Source: Neurospora crassa OR74A
Lineage: Eukaryota > Ascomycota > Sordariomycetes > Sordariales > Sordariaceae
Reading direction: 5' to 3'
Assembly (NCBI RefSeq): GCF_000182925.2
Contig: NC_026505.1
Coordinates: 6,200,001 to 6,264,000 of the forward strand
DNA length: 64,000 nucleotides
In this document: in pieces, positions 11,166-22,267 of the stretch
Layout: every line of letters begins with the position of its first letter
How positions within the stretch are numbered: the stretch's first letter is position 1
The notes under the pieces: generated by a model
The model's input: the letters and a program-made list of their open reading frames with translations, nothing else
The model's database searches: none
What the model was told of the DNA's origin: nothing
Translations under genes and position numbers: made by a program

Positions 11166-13371
11166 TGGGCCGATCAACCACCATTGGAAGGTGACGGAAC
11201 CGGTTATGGTCCGGTTGAGATGAGCAAGGGGCGTAAGAGGAGGAAATGATGGAACAAACACATACATGATACACAACAAATGCATAGGGCAGGCGTCAGG
11301 CGAAGCGAGCGGGATTATTTGAAGGACATGGGGCTTCATTTATTTGTGTATTTTCAGGGATGGGCGTTCATTTGGGATCTACTGTTGAGTTTTTCGGTTG
11401 TTACCTACAGGTACCTAGTCTCGACGGTCGAACAAAGAAAGACAAGAAAGCAATCACACAGCAACAGAAGGAGGCATGCGCAAGCTTAGGTGGTTGTGTT
11501 TGTACTGTTATTGTAGCATTCATTGGTGGGTGAGACCAGAGCAAGCAAGAGAATGACGTAAAGAGAAGGATTTAATGAGCGGAAGTAAGTAGTGTATGAT
11601 ACCCGGATAATGAATAAAGTCTTTCCCTGTCCTTTTCTGTTTCAGTTGTCTGCATACGGTATGTTTATCCTTGTTGCAAGTTTTAAAGTTTTCCGGACGG
11701 CATTAGTTCATCCAGATCCCAATCTCCGGTCCGCTACACCTGACCCTTCTCCTGCCCTCGTTGCTTGCGGTGACTGTCGTTGATCTTTTCGCGGCCACTG
11801 TGTGTGTGTTTTCGCTGCGTGGCGCAAATGTAAGGTAAGTACCTACTCGACAACAGCGACAATATCACCTACCTATCTATCTACCTATCTATTTACCCGG
11901 TGTTGATATCGGATTCCGCTCCTTCCTTAGACCTTACTGAGACTATATAGAGTGTTATATAGTTGAGTGTCGAGAAGATAAAGGGATGTGTTGGTTCTTA
12001 TTGATGGATACCTACCTACCTAGAGGTAGCTATAATCCGTGAAACTTCTAAGCCGTGTTTATTCTGGTGGCAGTATGTAGTGCAGTAAGGGAATCTCTTT
12101 CTGACCCTAACCCAAAAGCTTTTCTGCCACCAAAAAAAAAAAAAAAAATGCTTCCGTTACTGTACTACTGCCGGAAAGAACACGCCCCTTGTGCTAGTGA
12201 TCCACGCTGATGGGATGGGTTCTCTCATTGCTTTTGATGATGATGATGAACCGTGAGTGACGAATTTTCCCTTTGGAAGAGTCCAGTCGTTAGGTACCTA
12301 CCTACCTACCTAGCTTGACTGAGTGCCTAGGTAGGCTGAGCATCGACGAAAACGAAGCTCTTTCAAAGGCGCGCTTGCCTTGCCCCTTTTCTGATGCCAT
12401 ATTTCGCGTATGTCTGGGAGGACTGTGTAGAGGTAGTGAAAGTCGGGCAGGCGCGCTTCCAGTCCCTTGACGAGGCAAGCGCGTTATGGGTGTGAGGACA
12501 GGGCAGAGCCGTGCAGCTGGCTTCTGATGAAGGTGACATGACGCTGACCTCTCTTGACATGAATCATCATCACCACCATGATAACATCTCCTTTCACTTT
12601 TGTGGTCACCACAGTTTCAGTTTGCAATCAGTCAGGCACCGTGATTTGTATTTGTAAAGGCAAGGGGAAAACCTCGCCTGCTTCCCACCAAGCAAAACAC
12701 ACCACCCAGCCACCACAAACCCCCTCCCGTCCTCCATCCCAGGCCTCTTCAAGACAGCCAGAGGCGTTGATCACGTCTACTAGGAATACGTGCACCCCAT
12801 TTCCCCCCTCCCCCCCCCCTCTCCCTCCCCGGTCACGTCCCCCTCAAGGTCCTTCCCACACGCCCATTTCTTTCAGCTCTCGCTACATGTACGGGCACGC
12901 GTAGTTAGTACCTATCTAGGTAATTTCTTTCACAGTAGCAACCATAGAACATTTCGTGTAGATGTAGGAACATAGAACAATTGTAGATGCAAGAAGAGGA
13001 CGGGAACCAGGTGGCGGTAATGCAGATACCTTACTTACAATCAGCGCGAGAGCGCGAAGAATGGTCACGCAGTGGTGATCCTCTATGCCCGAGGCGCGCA
13101 TCGACAGGCAAAGCAGCCAGAGGTACTCCACCTTGTTGAGGACGTAGGTGTAGTTGTCGGCGTCCATTTTTTTTTTCTTTTTTTTTTTTTCTTAAAAAAA
13201 AAGGTATCTCTCTACAGTAATGTCTGCGTGTCAGTTTGCGATCAGGATCATGGAATCGATGGAAGGTTATGTACTTTATGTGACGTGTACGTGGAGGTGA
13301 AAAGTACCGACGGTGGAGGAAAGTACGATAGAGGAGGGTAGGGTATGTGTAGGGTAGGGTAGGGCAGGGTA
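11166..13371. other. intergenic, rich in TACC/TAGG motifs
   Basis: No supportable gene. The stretch has many short TACC/TAGG tandem motifs (about 11870-11900, 12008-12030, 12293-12335, 12905-12920), including two TAGAGGTA octamers (12021, 12428), and homopolymer runs near 12130 and 13168-13200. A TAGGG-rich stretch at about 13336-13370 abuts the next element. Confidence 0.5.
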
Positions 13372-14017
13372 CCGCAGTGGAAATATAGGCAAGGCAGGTA
13401 GGCCACTTGGGGGGTTAGTCGCCTCCTCTGGTTTCCGAGCACTCTTTTGGTAAGTAGCCTACTTTTGATAAGTAGGCTACTTGAAAATCAAGACCTCTGA
13501 TTGGCCGAATTTGGGTATAAAATAATAAAAGCGAATAACCCCTATAAGGACCTTCTGGAAGGTCTTTATAAGGGTCGTTGGTAGTAGCTACTATAGTGAT
13601 CTTCTAGTGCACCTCTTGGTAGTCCTTAACTTCGAAATCCGGATGAGAGCATTCATTCCTGCGAAACTTTTCGCGTGAAAAAAGATGACCACCAGTGGGA
13701 TTGAACTGGTGATATGAAGAAAGAGAGTAACAATAAGAACCATTGAGCCACTAGCCCAATTGATTGACAAAAAGATCCCCTAATCTTATTTATATAGGTA
13801 CCTTGTGGAAGGAGTGACTCTATAGCTATTTGCTCAACTTATTTTTTTTTTTTCCTAGCAGCTCTTCTAGTGGACCTGATAGCGCACCGTAGATCTGGCT
13901 AATCAGAAGTCCTGAATTTCAAGTCGCCTACTCAGATTACCTAGGTAGGCTACTTGATACAGGTAGACTTCTAGCCTTCAAGTAGGCTACCCAACTTCTT
14001 GATTTTTCCGCTACGGT
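13372..14017. mobile_element. TIR element copy 1, with internal tRNA-like block
   Basis: Ends are inverted repeats (left CCGCAGTGGAAATA, right CCGTAGCGGAAAAATC read inward) flanked by TA on both sides (13370-13371, 14018-14019), consistent with a Tc1/mariner-type non-autonomous element. A second copy at 16302-16978 aligns over its whole length. Internal structure shared by both: GTAGGCTAC-type repeats near both ends; a 16 bp-arm hairpin (CTATAAGGACCTTC/GAAGGTCTTTATAAGG, about 13540-13573); a perfect CGCGAAA/TTTCGCG palindrome at about 13664; and a tRNA-like block on the minus strand. No transposase frame is present. Confidence 0.8.
13684..13766 (-). other. tRNA-like pol III block inside TIR element
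   Basis: Read on the minus strand, this block has an A-box-like TGGCTCAATGG (13740-13750) and a B-box-like GTTCAATCCC (13697-13706) separated by about 34 nt, followed by a T-run that could terminate pol III. The arms do not fold as a clean tRNA and no anticodon loop is convincing, so it is a tRNA-derived relic rather than a working tRNA gene. The same block is present in the second element copy (about 16605-16690). Confidence 0.55.
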
Positions 14018-16301
14018 AGGGTAGGGGACTTACTTGGTAGCTAAGATACGAGCGGGAGGGAAAGAACTTGGATCTTGGTTGAGATCAAGTGTGAGGAAGT
14101 GACGAGAGAGTTGGTTGGGTGGTAGAAGAAGAGAGAGCGTTGTGGTTTGGTGAGAGAAGAAAAGAGGGAAAAAAAAAAAAAAAAGAAGAAGGAAAGGAAG
14201 AGAAGGTAGAAGAGGAAGGAAGGCAGCAAGGAGGGTAGGTACGCGTCGTGTTGCTACTCGGGCGCGGGTAAGGGACTGGAGAATCTTTCGACCGGTGGAG
14301 GGGTAAATCGACGAGTCCAGAACCCTTGAGAGCTATTGACTCTGATGGTTGCCTGGTAACGAGAAGGATTTCATCCCGTCTCAAGTCAGTGTCTGGTGTA
14401 TCAACATTGTCATTGACGTCTGGAGCTTCGTTTTCCCAAGATTTGCAAGTAACCGCGTGCTCGGTTTATTGTACTATCACTTTCCCACATTCTAGAATGA
14501 ACTTTATATGCCACGCGTACGGAGGGAATCTGAATATGTCTGAGTTTTTTTAGCTCTTGTCCATCTGTAAATTCTATAGTGTAGAGGTAGTATCGACGAC
14601 GTGATACGGATCCAGGCGGGCTGTTGAGATCGAGCTTTAGCAGTCATCGCAAAACTACCTACCTCTATTGTTACTTCTATTGTCAGCTTCTGAACGTAGA
14701 GGTAGGTAGCCGGGTCCAATCCCCCCCCCCCCTCGTCTGCAGCAAATCCCACGGAGACAAGCTATTACTCCACCTCACAAATCACTTTCCGGTCACCAGT
14801 ACCCTCGAAGGTCATCATGCCCACGAATCCCGAGCTCACGCAGGACACTCACAAGATTATCACGCTGACACCAAACGTCACCCTTTTTAGAGGTACGCTA
14901 GACAAAGATGTCTTAGTTCACCCAACGGTTCCGCGTCGAGAACAACCAACTGGCGGAATTTTCTGGGGCGTCATCTCCATTGTTGGCAGCGCCAGAATCG
15001 ACGTCGAGGGCGCTTTCCATCTGTGTCGTGTAAAGACACCACCAGTCTGGGACGTACACATTAATCGAGATGTGCAAAACCATTACAATCAAAAGAGGCA
15101 GAGCCCGTTTACGTAATGTTTAAGACGGAGGATAGCACCAAGATTAGGCAGAGTCGATTCTGAAAGCATGGAACAAAGGTGAAAACGTCTGCCTTTGAGA
15201 ACAAAGTCTGAGCGTGTGCGAGCAGGCTGAGCAGGGTCAGGAGGATATGAGGAATGGAGGGCGAGATGGAGGACGGTGGTCGAGTGGGTTCAATGTACCT
15301 ACTCGTGCTGACTGGGACGACCATCGCGGTTGGTGGCGGTGATCGCGCGATCGATATAGCCTAAGACTCCAGGCTTCTATAGACCAGTGTAGGTAGGCCT
15401 CAATGCGCCCGTTCGGGGTTGCCGACTGGCCCTACCAGTGGGCACCTATTTACACCCTTGGGGTTGAAATGAGAGTCAGGAGATACCCCGCCGAGTGCTT
15501 GAGAGGTTGGAATACTCGTATGTTCAAATTCTACCTAGTTACGATAACTTCGGATCAATATCCTGTTGCATGTCTAATAGAAGGCTAACGCGAAGGCCGG
15601 TAGTCGTAGCTTGTTGGGGCAAGAGATCTTGTTGCCTTTGGCTTCTTTAGCGTTGCGTTGGGTCATACTGAGATTGTAGGTAGGTGGCTTCTTCGCTCTT
15701 CCCCCCTCCCCTCCTGTTTTTTTTATGGATTATTCGTGTTGAAATTGCTAACGCTGGATACTGGGAGCTTGTGGTGGCGACATGGACGCAAACGCGGTTG
15801 GGTGGGGGTTTTTACCTAGAGGTAAGCTTGTGGTGAATGGGTTATTGTCCTTTGAAGTCAGAAAGGGTCCTTTGAGGGGGAAAAATGCCTGGTCAAGTTT
15901 GGAACAGCAAGTACGGATTCAGGGGGCGAAACGTCTTTCATTTTCCTGGGTTGAACGTGCTGTAAGGAAGAATGTAAAAGAGTTGGCAAGAACGAGATAA
16001 CCAACGGAGGGAACTCCAAAGACTGGAAAGAAGGCACGTCTAGAATCGTACAACACAGGAAGTCACCCAGGCATGCATGCATTTTATTTTCTCTAACACT
16101 AGGTATCCAAAACAGCCCCTATACGCCGTGCTATCCATCATGATTTGTAAAGCAGTTCTAAGAGTCTATTGGGTATTTCAACACGCAAAGTCGCAGAGGC
16201 AACGACCGTGCCTTCCCAATAAATGTCTTGAACCTTTTCCCTCCCAGGAACAACACACAGACGCATCTGCTGCTGCTATGATTCGCCCCAGCCCATTACT
16301 A
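14018..16301. other. region between the two TIR elements, no firm gene
   Basis: Only short frames. The best is the doubtful 99-codon frame at 14817-15116. TAGAGGTA octamers occur at 14582, 14697 and 15817. An A-run lies at about 14170-14185 and a C-run at about 14721. Confidence 0.45.
14817..15116 (+). CDS. doubtful small hypothetical protein
   Basis: A 99-codon frame starting ATGCCCACGAATCC, with a mildly hydrophobic centre (GGIFWGVISIVGSARIDVEG) and no recognisable domain. Composition is protein-like, but nothing else (promoter, homologous neighbour, splice partner) supports it. It could equally be chance. Confidence 0.25.
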   Translation: MPTNPELTQDTHKIITLTPNVTLFRGTLDKDVLVHPTVPRREQPTGGIFWGVISIVGSARIDVEGAFHLCRVKTPPVWDVHINRDVQNHYNQKRQSPFT

Positions 16302-16775
16302 CCGCAGCGGAAATATAGGCAAGGCAGGTAGGCTACTTGGGGGCCTAGTCGCCTCCTCTAGTTTCCTAGCATTCTTTTGGCAAGTAGGCTACTTGAAAAT
16401 AAAGGCCTCTGATTGGTCGGATTTAGGTGTGAAATAATAAAAGCTAAAGACCCCTATAAGGACCTTCTGGAAGGTCTTTATAAGGGTTATTAGTAGTAGC
16501 TACTATAGTAGTCTTTTAGTACACTTCGGTACTTAAGGTAGTCTTCGACTTCGAAGTCCGGATGAGGGTATTTACATTTCCCCGCGAAACTTTTCGCGCG
16601 AAAAAAGATGACCACCAGCGGGATTGAACTAGTGATATTGAGAGAGAGAGTAACAATAAGAACCATTGAGCCACTGGCCCAATTGATTAATGAAAGCCTT
16701 CTGCTAATTTCGTTTATATAGGTACTTCTAGAAAGGCGTGACTTTGTAGCCGTTGGCTCAATTTGAAACTTCTTT

Positions 16776-16821
<46 letters not shown>

Positions 16822-16978
16822 GTTCTTCTAGTGGACTTTATAGCGCACTATAGATCTGGCCAATTAGAAGTCCTAATTTTCAAGTCGCCTACCCAAATCA
16901 AGTAGGCTACTCAACATAGGTAGACTTCTGGCCTTCAAGTAGACTAAGGTACCCAACTTCTTGATTTTTCCACTACGG
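16302..16978. mobile_element. TIR element copy 2, with internal tRNA-like block
   Basis: Second copy of the element at 13372-14017, in the same orientation, flanked by TA (16300-16301, 16979-16980). Terminal repeats begin CCGCAGCGGAAATA and end TTTTTCCACTACGG. It keeps the same hairpin (about 16452-16486), CGCGAAA/TTTCGCG palindrome (about 16583) and minus-strand tRNA-like block (A-box-like 16663-16673, B-box-like 16620-16629). It differs from copy 1 by scattered substitutions and by a much longer T-run (about 16777-16817), so the two are related but not recent identical copies. Confidence 0.8.
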
Positions 16979-17321
16979 TACCTACTTTTTCAGCTGCCTT
17001 CATGTTTCGCCCCTTTTTTTTTTTTTTTTTTGGACGCCATCAACCCTTCAAAGTCCCATCCGTTCCAATCCTAGCCCCATCACGAAAGCACCCAATACGG
17101 ACGCCTTTGCTTCAATAATCCCACTTCACCATCCCACATGGACGAATGTCGAAACGTTCCAGAAAGCTCGTAGTCGACTCGTGTGGGAAGCCGATCAAGT
17201 ACTTCTGGGTTCTTCCAATTCCGTCAGTCCTTTTGGGTCCATCACGTCCTTTTTCATCTTCTCGAATTTCGTCTCTGTTCAGTCCTTGTTGGTATCGTCT
17301 TCTTCCATCGAATCAGATCAG

Positions 17322-17476
17322 CTATCCCAAGACAAGCTTGGAATCACTCCTCTTTCTCTTTGTGGTGGTGGTGGTGGTGGTGGTGGTGGTGGTGTTGTTG
17401 TTGTTGTTGTCGTTCATGTTGTTGTTGTTGTTGTTGTTGTCGTTCATGTTGTTGTGGTTGTTGTTGTTGTCGTTCA

Positions 17477-17509
<33 letters not shown>

Positions 17510-18905
17510 CGTTGTTGTCGTTGTGGTTGTTGTTGTGGTGGTGGTTGTTGTGGTTGTTCTTGTCAGGCCTTGTCGGCGGCTTAAACTCGTCCGAGTTCAC
17601 CTGCACCATATCCATGAGACAGTCTAGGACATACTTTGACCGATCGAGGCGTGTTCGCTTGTACTTGTAGAGCGCGGCAGTGATGGCCGGCTTGGACTTA
17701 TACATCCAGGTATTTTCGTATACGCCGAGGACTTCGTTGAGTGCCTTTTGGTCACAGAGCTCTGGCTCTTCTTCTTCGGGTCGCTGGGGAGTGTTGGGTG
17801 TAGAGGTGAATGTAGGGGGTGAAAAAGGCGGGGTACCTCTAGGGACAATAGGGCACTTCTCCTGTTTGTAGTCCTCCTCTTTGTAGTTATCGTGTTCGAA
17901 TTCGTCCTCTTCGTAGTCCCCTGATTCGTGGTTCTCCTGTCCGTACTCCTGCTCCTCCTCCTCCTCTTTCATTAACTCTGAAACAAGACGTAGGTGTTTA
18001 TCGGCTTTATTGATCATCCGACGAGCAGCATATCTCTGTGGGCCGTTCAGTGGCCGAGGATGGTAAAGAGGAGCTGGATATGCCTTTGGGTCGAGTACGT
18101 TGACAAAGCCGCGAGAAGCATGATGTTGAGTCTGGGTTTCCGGGAGTGGACTCGTTGGGGCTTGATTATGGTATCCTACTCCTTTGGCAGAGCGATCTGA
18201 AGCTGTAGCTGTTGTATTTTCCAGAGGAGGAGAGCGTGTCAGGTCCACAGAGAAATCGAGCGAGTGACCCATGTCGGACTTTAACTTCTCCGGCTGCTGT
18301 GTCGATTGCGAGGTCAAGATGTTGTTGAAGTTGGAAGAAGCGTGATTGCCTATATCGTAATAATTAGAAGTAAGATCAACATGGCCGGGTTTGTCGACGA
18401 AGCGCCAACTCGGTTGTTGAGACTGTGCCCAAGTCTGAGACTGATTAAGGCCGAGTGAAGGCGCTGAGCAAACCGCAGGTCTCTGCTGAGGCACTATCGG
18501 TACGGCAGGGATCTGTTGCCACTGTTGCTGCTGGTGCTGCTGATACCGCTGTTGAAGGCGACACTGATTCGGTTGGGCATGTTTGACCCCAGGACCTTTA
18601 GGACGGACCTTGGAATTCAGAATGACGGTCTGACCGTTGGTGTAGTATTCACCTGTCTGCCATGCTTTCTCGCCGACAGCCAGAATTTCCGCTGGATCTC
18701 TTTGTTGACATTTGCAGGCGGGATTGCAATGGAGGTCGCCGTTGGAATGGGGGTGCACATTGTATTGCGGTTCTTGGCCGTGATGTGTTTCATGCATTGC
18801 GGCGAACGTCTGGTCGTTTGGCAGTGTTGACAGAGTACCGGTGGCCGTTTGGCGTTTTGTGGTAGGAGTGGGATCCCCCCACATGATTGAGAGTGGCTCC
18901 CACAT
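17322..18905 (-). CDS. Asn/Gln/Thr-rich low-complexity protein, unknown function
   Basis: A single 527-codon frame. Residues 1-130 are mixed and include a Cys cluster (CNPACKC), then a Gln-rich stretch (QQRYQQHQQQQWQQ). The middle has an acidic tract (ELMKEEEEEQEYG). A more conserved-looking helical segment at about 395-450 (NEVLGVYENTWMYKSKPA, then LDRSKYVLDCLMDMVQV) precedes a tail of Asn runs punctuated by MND, a run of Thr, and a final basic TKRKRSDSK that could act as a nuclear localisation signal. The tail is written by a GTT/GGT microsatellite, so its length is likely to vary. A TATATAA lies on the minus strand at 19026-19032, about 120 nt before the start. The gene sits beside the tandem family and shares its strand; a distant relationship through the helical segment is possible but unproven. 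Confidence 0.6.
17362..17557. repeat. GGT/GTT trinucleotide microsatellite
   Basis: About 195 bp of GGT then GTT units interrupted by GTC GTT CAT blocks. Read on the minus strand in frame it encodes the Asn runs with MND interruptions and the poly-Thr segment of the 17322-18905 gene. Confidence 0.95.
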
Positions 18906-20000
18906 GACTGAGAATTTGGTGAGAAAAAAGTGAAATCGATGTTGAGACAGAATCGACTGGAGGTTCTGGGTGCTTTGGATGATGGAGGAAGAGAGGGAAA
19001 TCGAGAGATGGGCGAGTATCTGTGGTTATATACTTGATGTGGAGAGGCAAAAAGATGTTCGATACATGTCCTTTCGAAGAATTCTTGACGTTTCATGCAC
19101 TGCATGAGTCCTCAAGCATCAAGTCGAGAAAGTCCTGGATTGTATCACCATTCGGGCCTTGGACATGCCCGTTTGGAGGGAAAGAGTAAAATGACATAGA
19201 GGTACATGCACTGCCAGGTTGTAATGAATCTGGGAGAAACGTCGGTAGACTTGATACACTTTCGCAAGCACTCGGTTGTATTGTATGACCTTGGTCCGTA
19301 CTACTCGTCTGGGCTAGAAACGCCCCCAGAATTGGGTCAGGCAAATTGATTCGCAAAACTTTTGGTATTTCTCCGATCACTCCAATTAGCAGTGTGACCA
19401 TGTCACTACCTAGTCAAACGGTTGCATTTGAGTTGGTTACCTCTATGCAGTAAAACATGCGTACTTCGGTTTGCTAACGATTTGTATGGCTGGGTAGAGG
19501 TAGGTACCTATACCCTGTTTTTTGGCGAATCAATGTGCAATGCAGTGCCTGTATGCGCGCCTTGTGCTGCCAAGCCTCTTGCAACATGTTTCGGCGCATG
19601 CCATTTGCATTAGGTTTACCTGTATCCTACACATTGACGAGCCTCCGGCCTCTTGGGCAGGAAACTGCCGAGCGGAAACTCCACGCGATGCGATAAACCC
19701 GAGGTGGCCACACCATGTAACCTGATTCATGCCCGTGGAAATGTCCTTGGGTAAGGGGTGACACATTCTCTGAGGTATTTATTCCTCGTTGACTCCCGAC
19801 TTCATTGGGGCCGAATATTCTTGCTAGATTCCAGATCTTTCCTTCTAACAAGCATCTTGCTCCGAATCGGTCATCGCTTTTAGATCCCTCTCCATTCCGC
19901 TTTCCAGCTTTGAGCTCTCGAATGTCCTGCGTTACCAGATTCAACGTTACCAGCTTGAGATGATCAAGTCTCTCAGGTTCCGTTTCACCTCGCCACTTCC
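18906..20000. other. promoter region plus doubtful ORF
   Basis: Contains the TATATAA at 19026-19032 for the gene to its left, three TACCTCTA/TAGAGGTA octamers (19197, 19438, 19495), and a minus-strand 102-codon frame at 19093-19401. Otherwise nothing recognisable. Confidence 0.45.
19093..19401 (-). CDS. doubtful small hypothetical protein
   Basis: A 102-codon ATG frame beginning MVTLLIGVIGEIPKV and ending in an acidic helix (TIQDFLDLMLEDS). No domain is recognised. It might be a separate small gene or an upstream exon of a neighbour. Support is only the frame itself. Confidence 0.25.
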   Translation of the reverse strand: MVTLLIGVIGEIPKVLRINLPDPILGAFLAQTSSTDQGHTIQPSACESVSSLPTFLPDSLQPGSACTSMSFYSFPPNGHVQGPNGDTIQDFLDLMLEDSCSA

Positions 20001-20672
20001 TCAAGGCTCGTCCACGCCCTGGTCGTTTTCATCATCCCTGACAGCGGGAGATGGGGTCTGATTCCATGTCACCGTCCCAGAACTTTTGACTGTAATCGCC
20101 ATGGACCCTCGCACCTCCTTCGTACATCTGGTTACAGTACCGCCCGCAGCCTCGAATTCGATCGTGGAAGAGTCATGGATCTTGAGATCCATTTTGTTGT
20201 CATTTCCTTGCCTGGCGCTGACTGTGACCAGGGCATGACCATTGGTGACAATCTTGATGGTCGCAGTCGCTTCCGTGTTGACCTCGATCGCAACGGGGAC
20301 ACGGTCACCCCAGCTCAGGGGGAAAGTCTTGGGAGGGACACCGGTGGTCGTTGTGCCAGGCGTGTTGCCGTAACCGACGTTCAGGTCGTCAGGTTGGCCG
20401 TAAATGGTCATGGCGCGGCGGATGTGGTACAGGCTCTTGAGGAAACTCAAAGCCTCCTCACCCGAGGTCGGCGGCCCTTTCACTTTCTCTTGCTCACACC
20501 AGTGGAGGTAGTAGGTAGCCCACACATCCCCTGTGATCTCCTCATACTCTCTGCACTGGGCTATGGTGCTTTCGAGGTTCTCATTCCATCCTGAGGCTGC
20601 TGCTGCCACGTCGTGCTGGATGACTGCACGTGGGTACGCTGGCTGCGCGTCGATCGGCTTCGGGTCAGACAT
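20001..20672 (-). CDS. array member 1, highly divergent, unknown function
   Basis: A 223-residue protein at the left end of the array. The N-terminal part is helical (REYEEITGDVWATYYLHWC, then EEALSFLKSLYHIRRAMTIYG), where SFLKSLYHIRRAM may match the LrkfLrdLP helix of the other members. A Gly/Thr-rich linker follows, and the C-terminal half is beta-rich with an alternating segment (STIEFEAAGGTVTRC ... RGSMAITVKSSGTVTW) that resembles the family's C-terminal module. It lacks the WHxYF signature and the KR clusters. Membership in the family is inferred from position, strand, size and architecture rather than clear identity. A TATA-like TATAAC lies about 70 nt upstream (about 20743). There is no intron. 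Confidence 0.65.
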   Translation of the reverse strand: MSDPKPIDAQPAYPRAVIQHDVAAAASGWNENLESTIAQCREYEEITGDVWATYYLHWCEQEKVKGPPTSGEEALSFLKSLYHIRRAMTIYGQPDDLNVGYGNTPGTTTTGVPPKTFPLSWGDRVPVAIEVNTEATATIKIVTNGHALVTVSARQGNDNKMDLKIHDSSTIEFEAAGGTVTRCTKEVRGSMAITVKSSGTVTWNQTPSPAVRDDENDQGVDEP

Positions 20673-22267
20673 GGCTGAGATGATGGTAAGGTGTGACTCG
20701 GGAGGTTGAGGCAGAATGTTGCGGGGTGGACGGACGGCCGTTATATGGAGAGATATGTGGCTGATGAGAAAGAGAAAGTGGTAAGGTCGATAGTGGACTG
20801 GACAACAGGACTGAAGTCTTTAGACGTGGACTATCGCGAAATGCCAAAAGAGGTAAGAGGATGTTGCTGATACATTCAGGAAGAAGACGAAGCTACCTCT
20901 ACGCACGATCGCGGGGCAAGGCTGGAGGAGGATGTAGGCACCTACTGGGAGATGGTGCTGGGAAGTGGGCCCGGCCCGGCAGGCAGACGGCTGGCCGACT
21001 GATCATACCAACAACTCCGTCGGGATATGGAGGATACCAAGGCTGTATGCAGGAATCGTGCGTTTCACGGCCAGTTTGTCACAACAAACAATCACGTCTT
21101 CAGTCCTCGAACTCGAGGTCCCAAGGAGGATGGCTTTCGGGCAAGAAATCAGCAGGCTCTCTATCAGCAAAAGGAGAAGCTGGCCAAAATCTGGTCCAGC
21201 TGCTTGAGGGAACACATCTTCGCAATACCTCTACCGCACACGTTTGAAAAGAGAAGGGCACACGTATCACCGGGAATACCACGGGAAGCAACGCTATAAT
21301 ATCCCAACCTACCCTGCATTTCTCATCTCCTGCTTCAACAGGATTGAGGACCAGAAAGCTCGTTGCTGTATATTGTCTAGACCGGATGAAATGCGAATGT
21401 CGCTCGGCGGCGAGCTGCCATTCAGCTAGCACTGCGAACGCTGGTTGGAGCTGTCCAACTTTTCCAGTTCTCGCAGCTTCCGCGGGCGTGAAGCATTGTT
21501 TACTTCGGACACGCAAAGTTCTATGACTTGAGACTGAAGGAGACAAAAGGGAAACGCCATATGTCGGGTCCGTGAACAATTCTGTCGAGGCTAAAATGGA
21601 AGATGGACAAAAGAAAAAGGGAGATGGAAAGCAGTCAGTTGGTGGTGTGGAAAGTATAATGTGTCTGGATACAAAAAGAGAAGGAATCCAGTCCGTGGGG
21701 AGACGAGAAGGGAAAATCGAATGGGCGAAAAAGTAATTCCCTGGCAGTGATCAAGGGCCCAATGCCCCGCTTGGTGAATGGATTGTGGAAAAAGCAACAT
21801 GGAAGTCAGCAATGAAGGTTGTGGTTCAGCGCTCTTTCCTTTGGCAGCGCGTTTGGGTGGAACAGGATCCGCGTCGGGTTTTGTCGGCAAGATTTCACAA
21901 AGACTTGCATGAAAATGGAAGGCACAATGCGGAATACACTCATATCGTGGAAAGATTACTTCAACTCATTACTCTGAAGTGGACCTGATGCTACAGTTAC
22001 TTTCCACTTTTCATCCCTGGCTTGACTTCCCCATGATCAAGTTTGGCCATCGTGCTCCCTTCCTTCGCCAATGGCCGTCAAGTCACTTCTGCTTCCCGTG
22101 GTCCCTTGTCCATTTGTTACTCGTTTTGAGGTGCGATCTGCTGCTCCGATACCTGCCTGTTGGATGGTCAGAGAGATGGTCCAGCCTCGAGTGTTGTGTC
22201 TTGTGGGATTGCCGAGCACTCACCAGGTCAAGCTTCGGTACTCCTCCGAGTGAATAGGACCTCTGGC
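20673..22267. other. array spacer 1/2, no gene seen
   Basis: About 1.6 kb, the longest plain spacer in the array. Frames here are short and unsupported. Two TACCTCTA octamers (20894, 21226). Confidence 0.5.

Noticed and set aside
13336-13370. TAGGG repeats resembling telomere sequence
   Set aside because: Units are TAGGG/TAGGGCAGGG rather than a regular TTAGGG array, they are few, and they lie inside a normal gene-containing region. No interstitial telomere was called.
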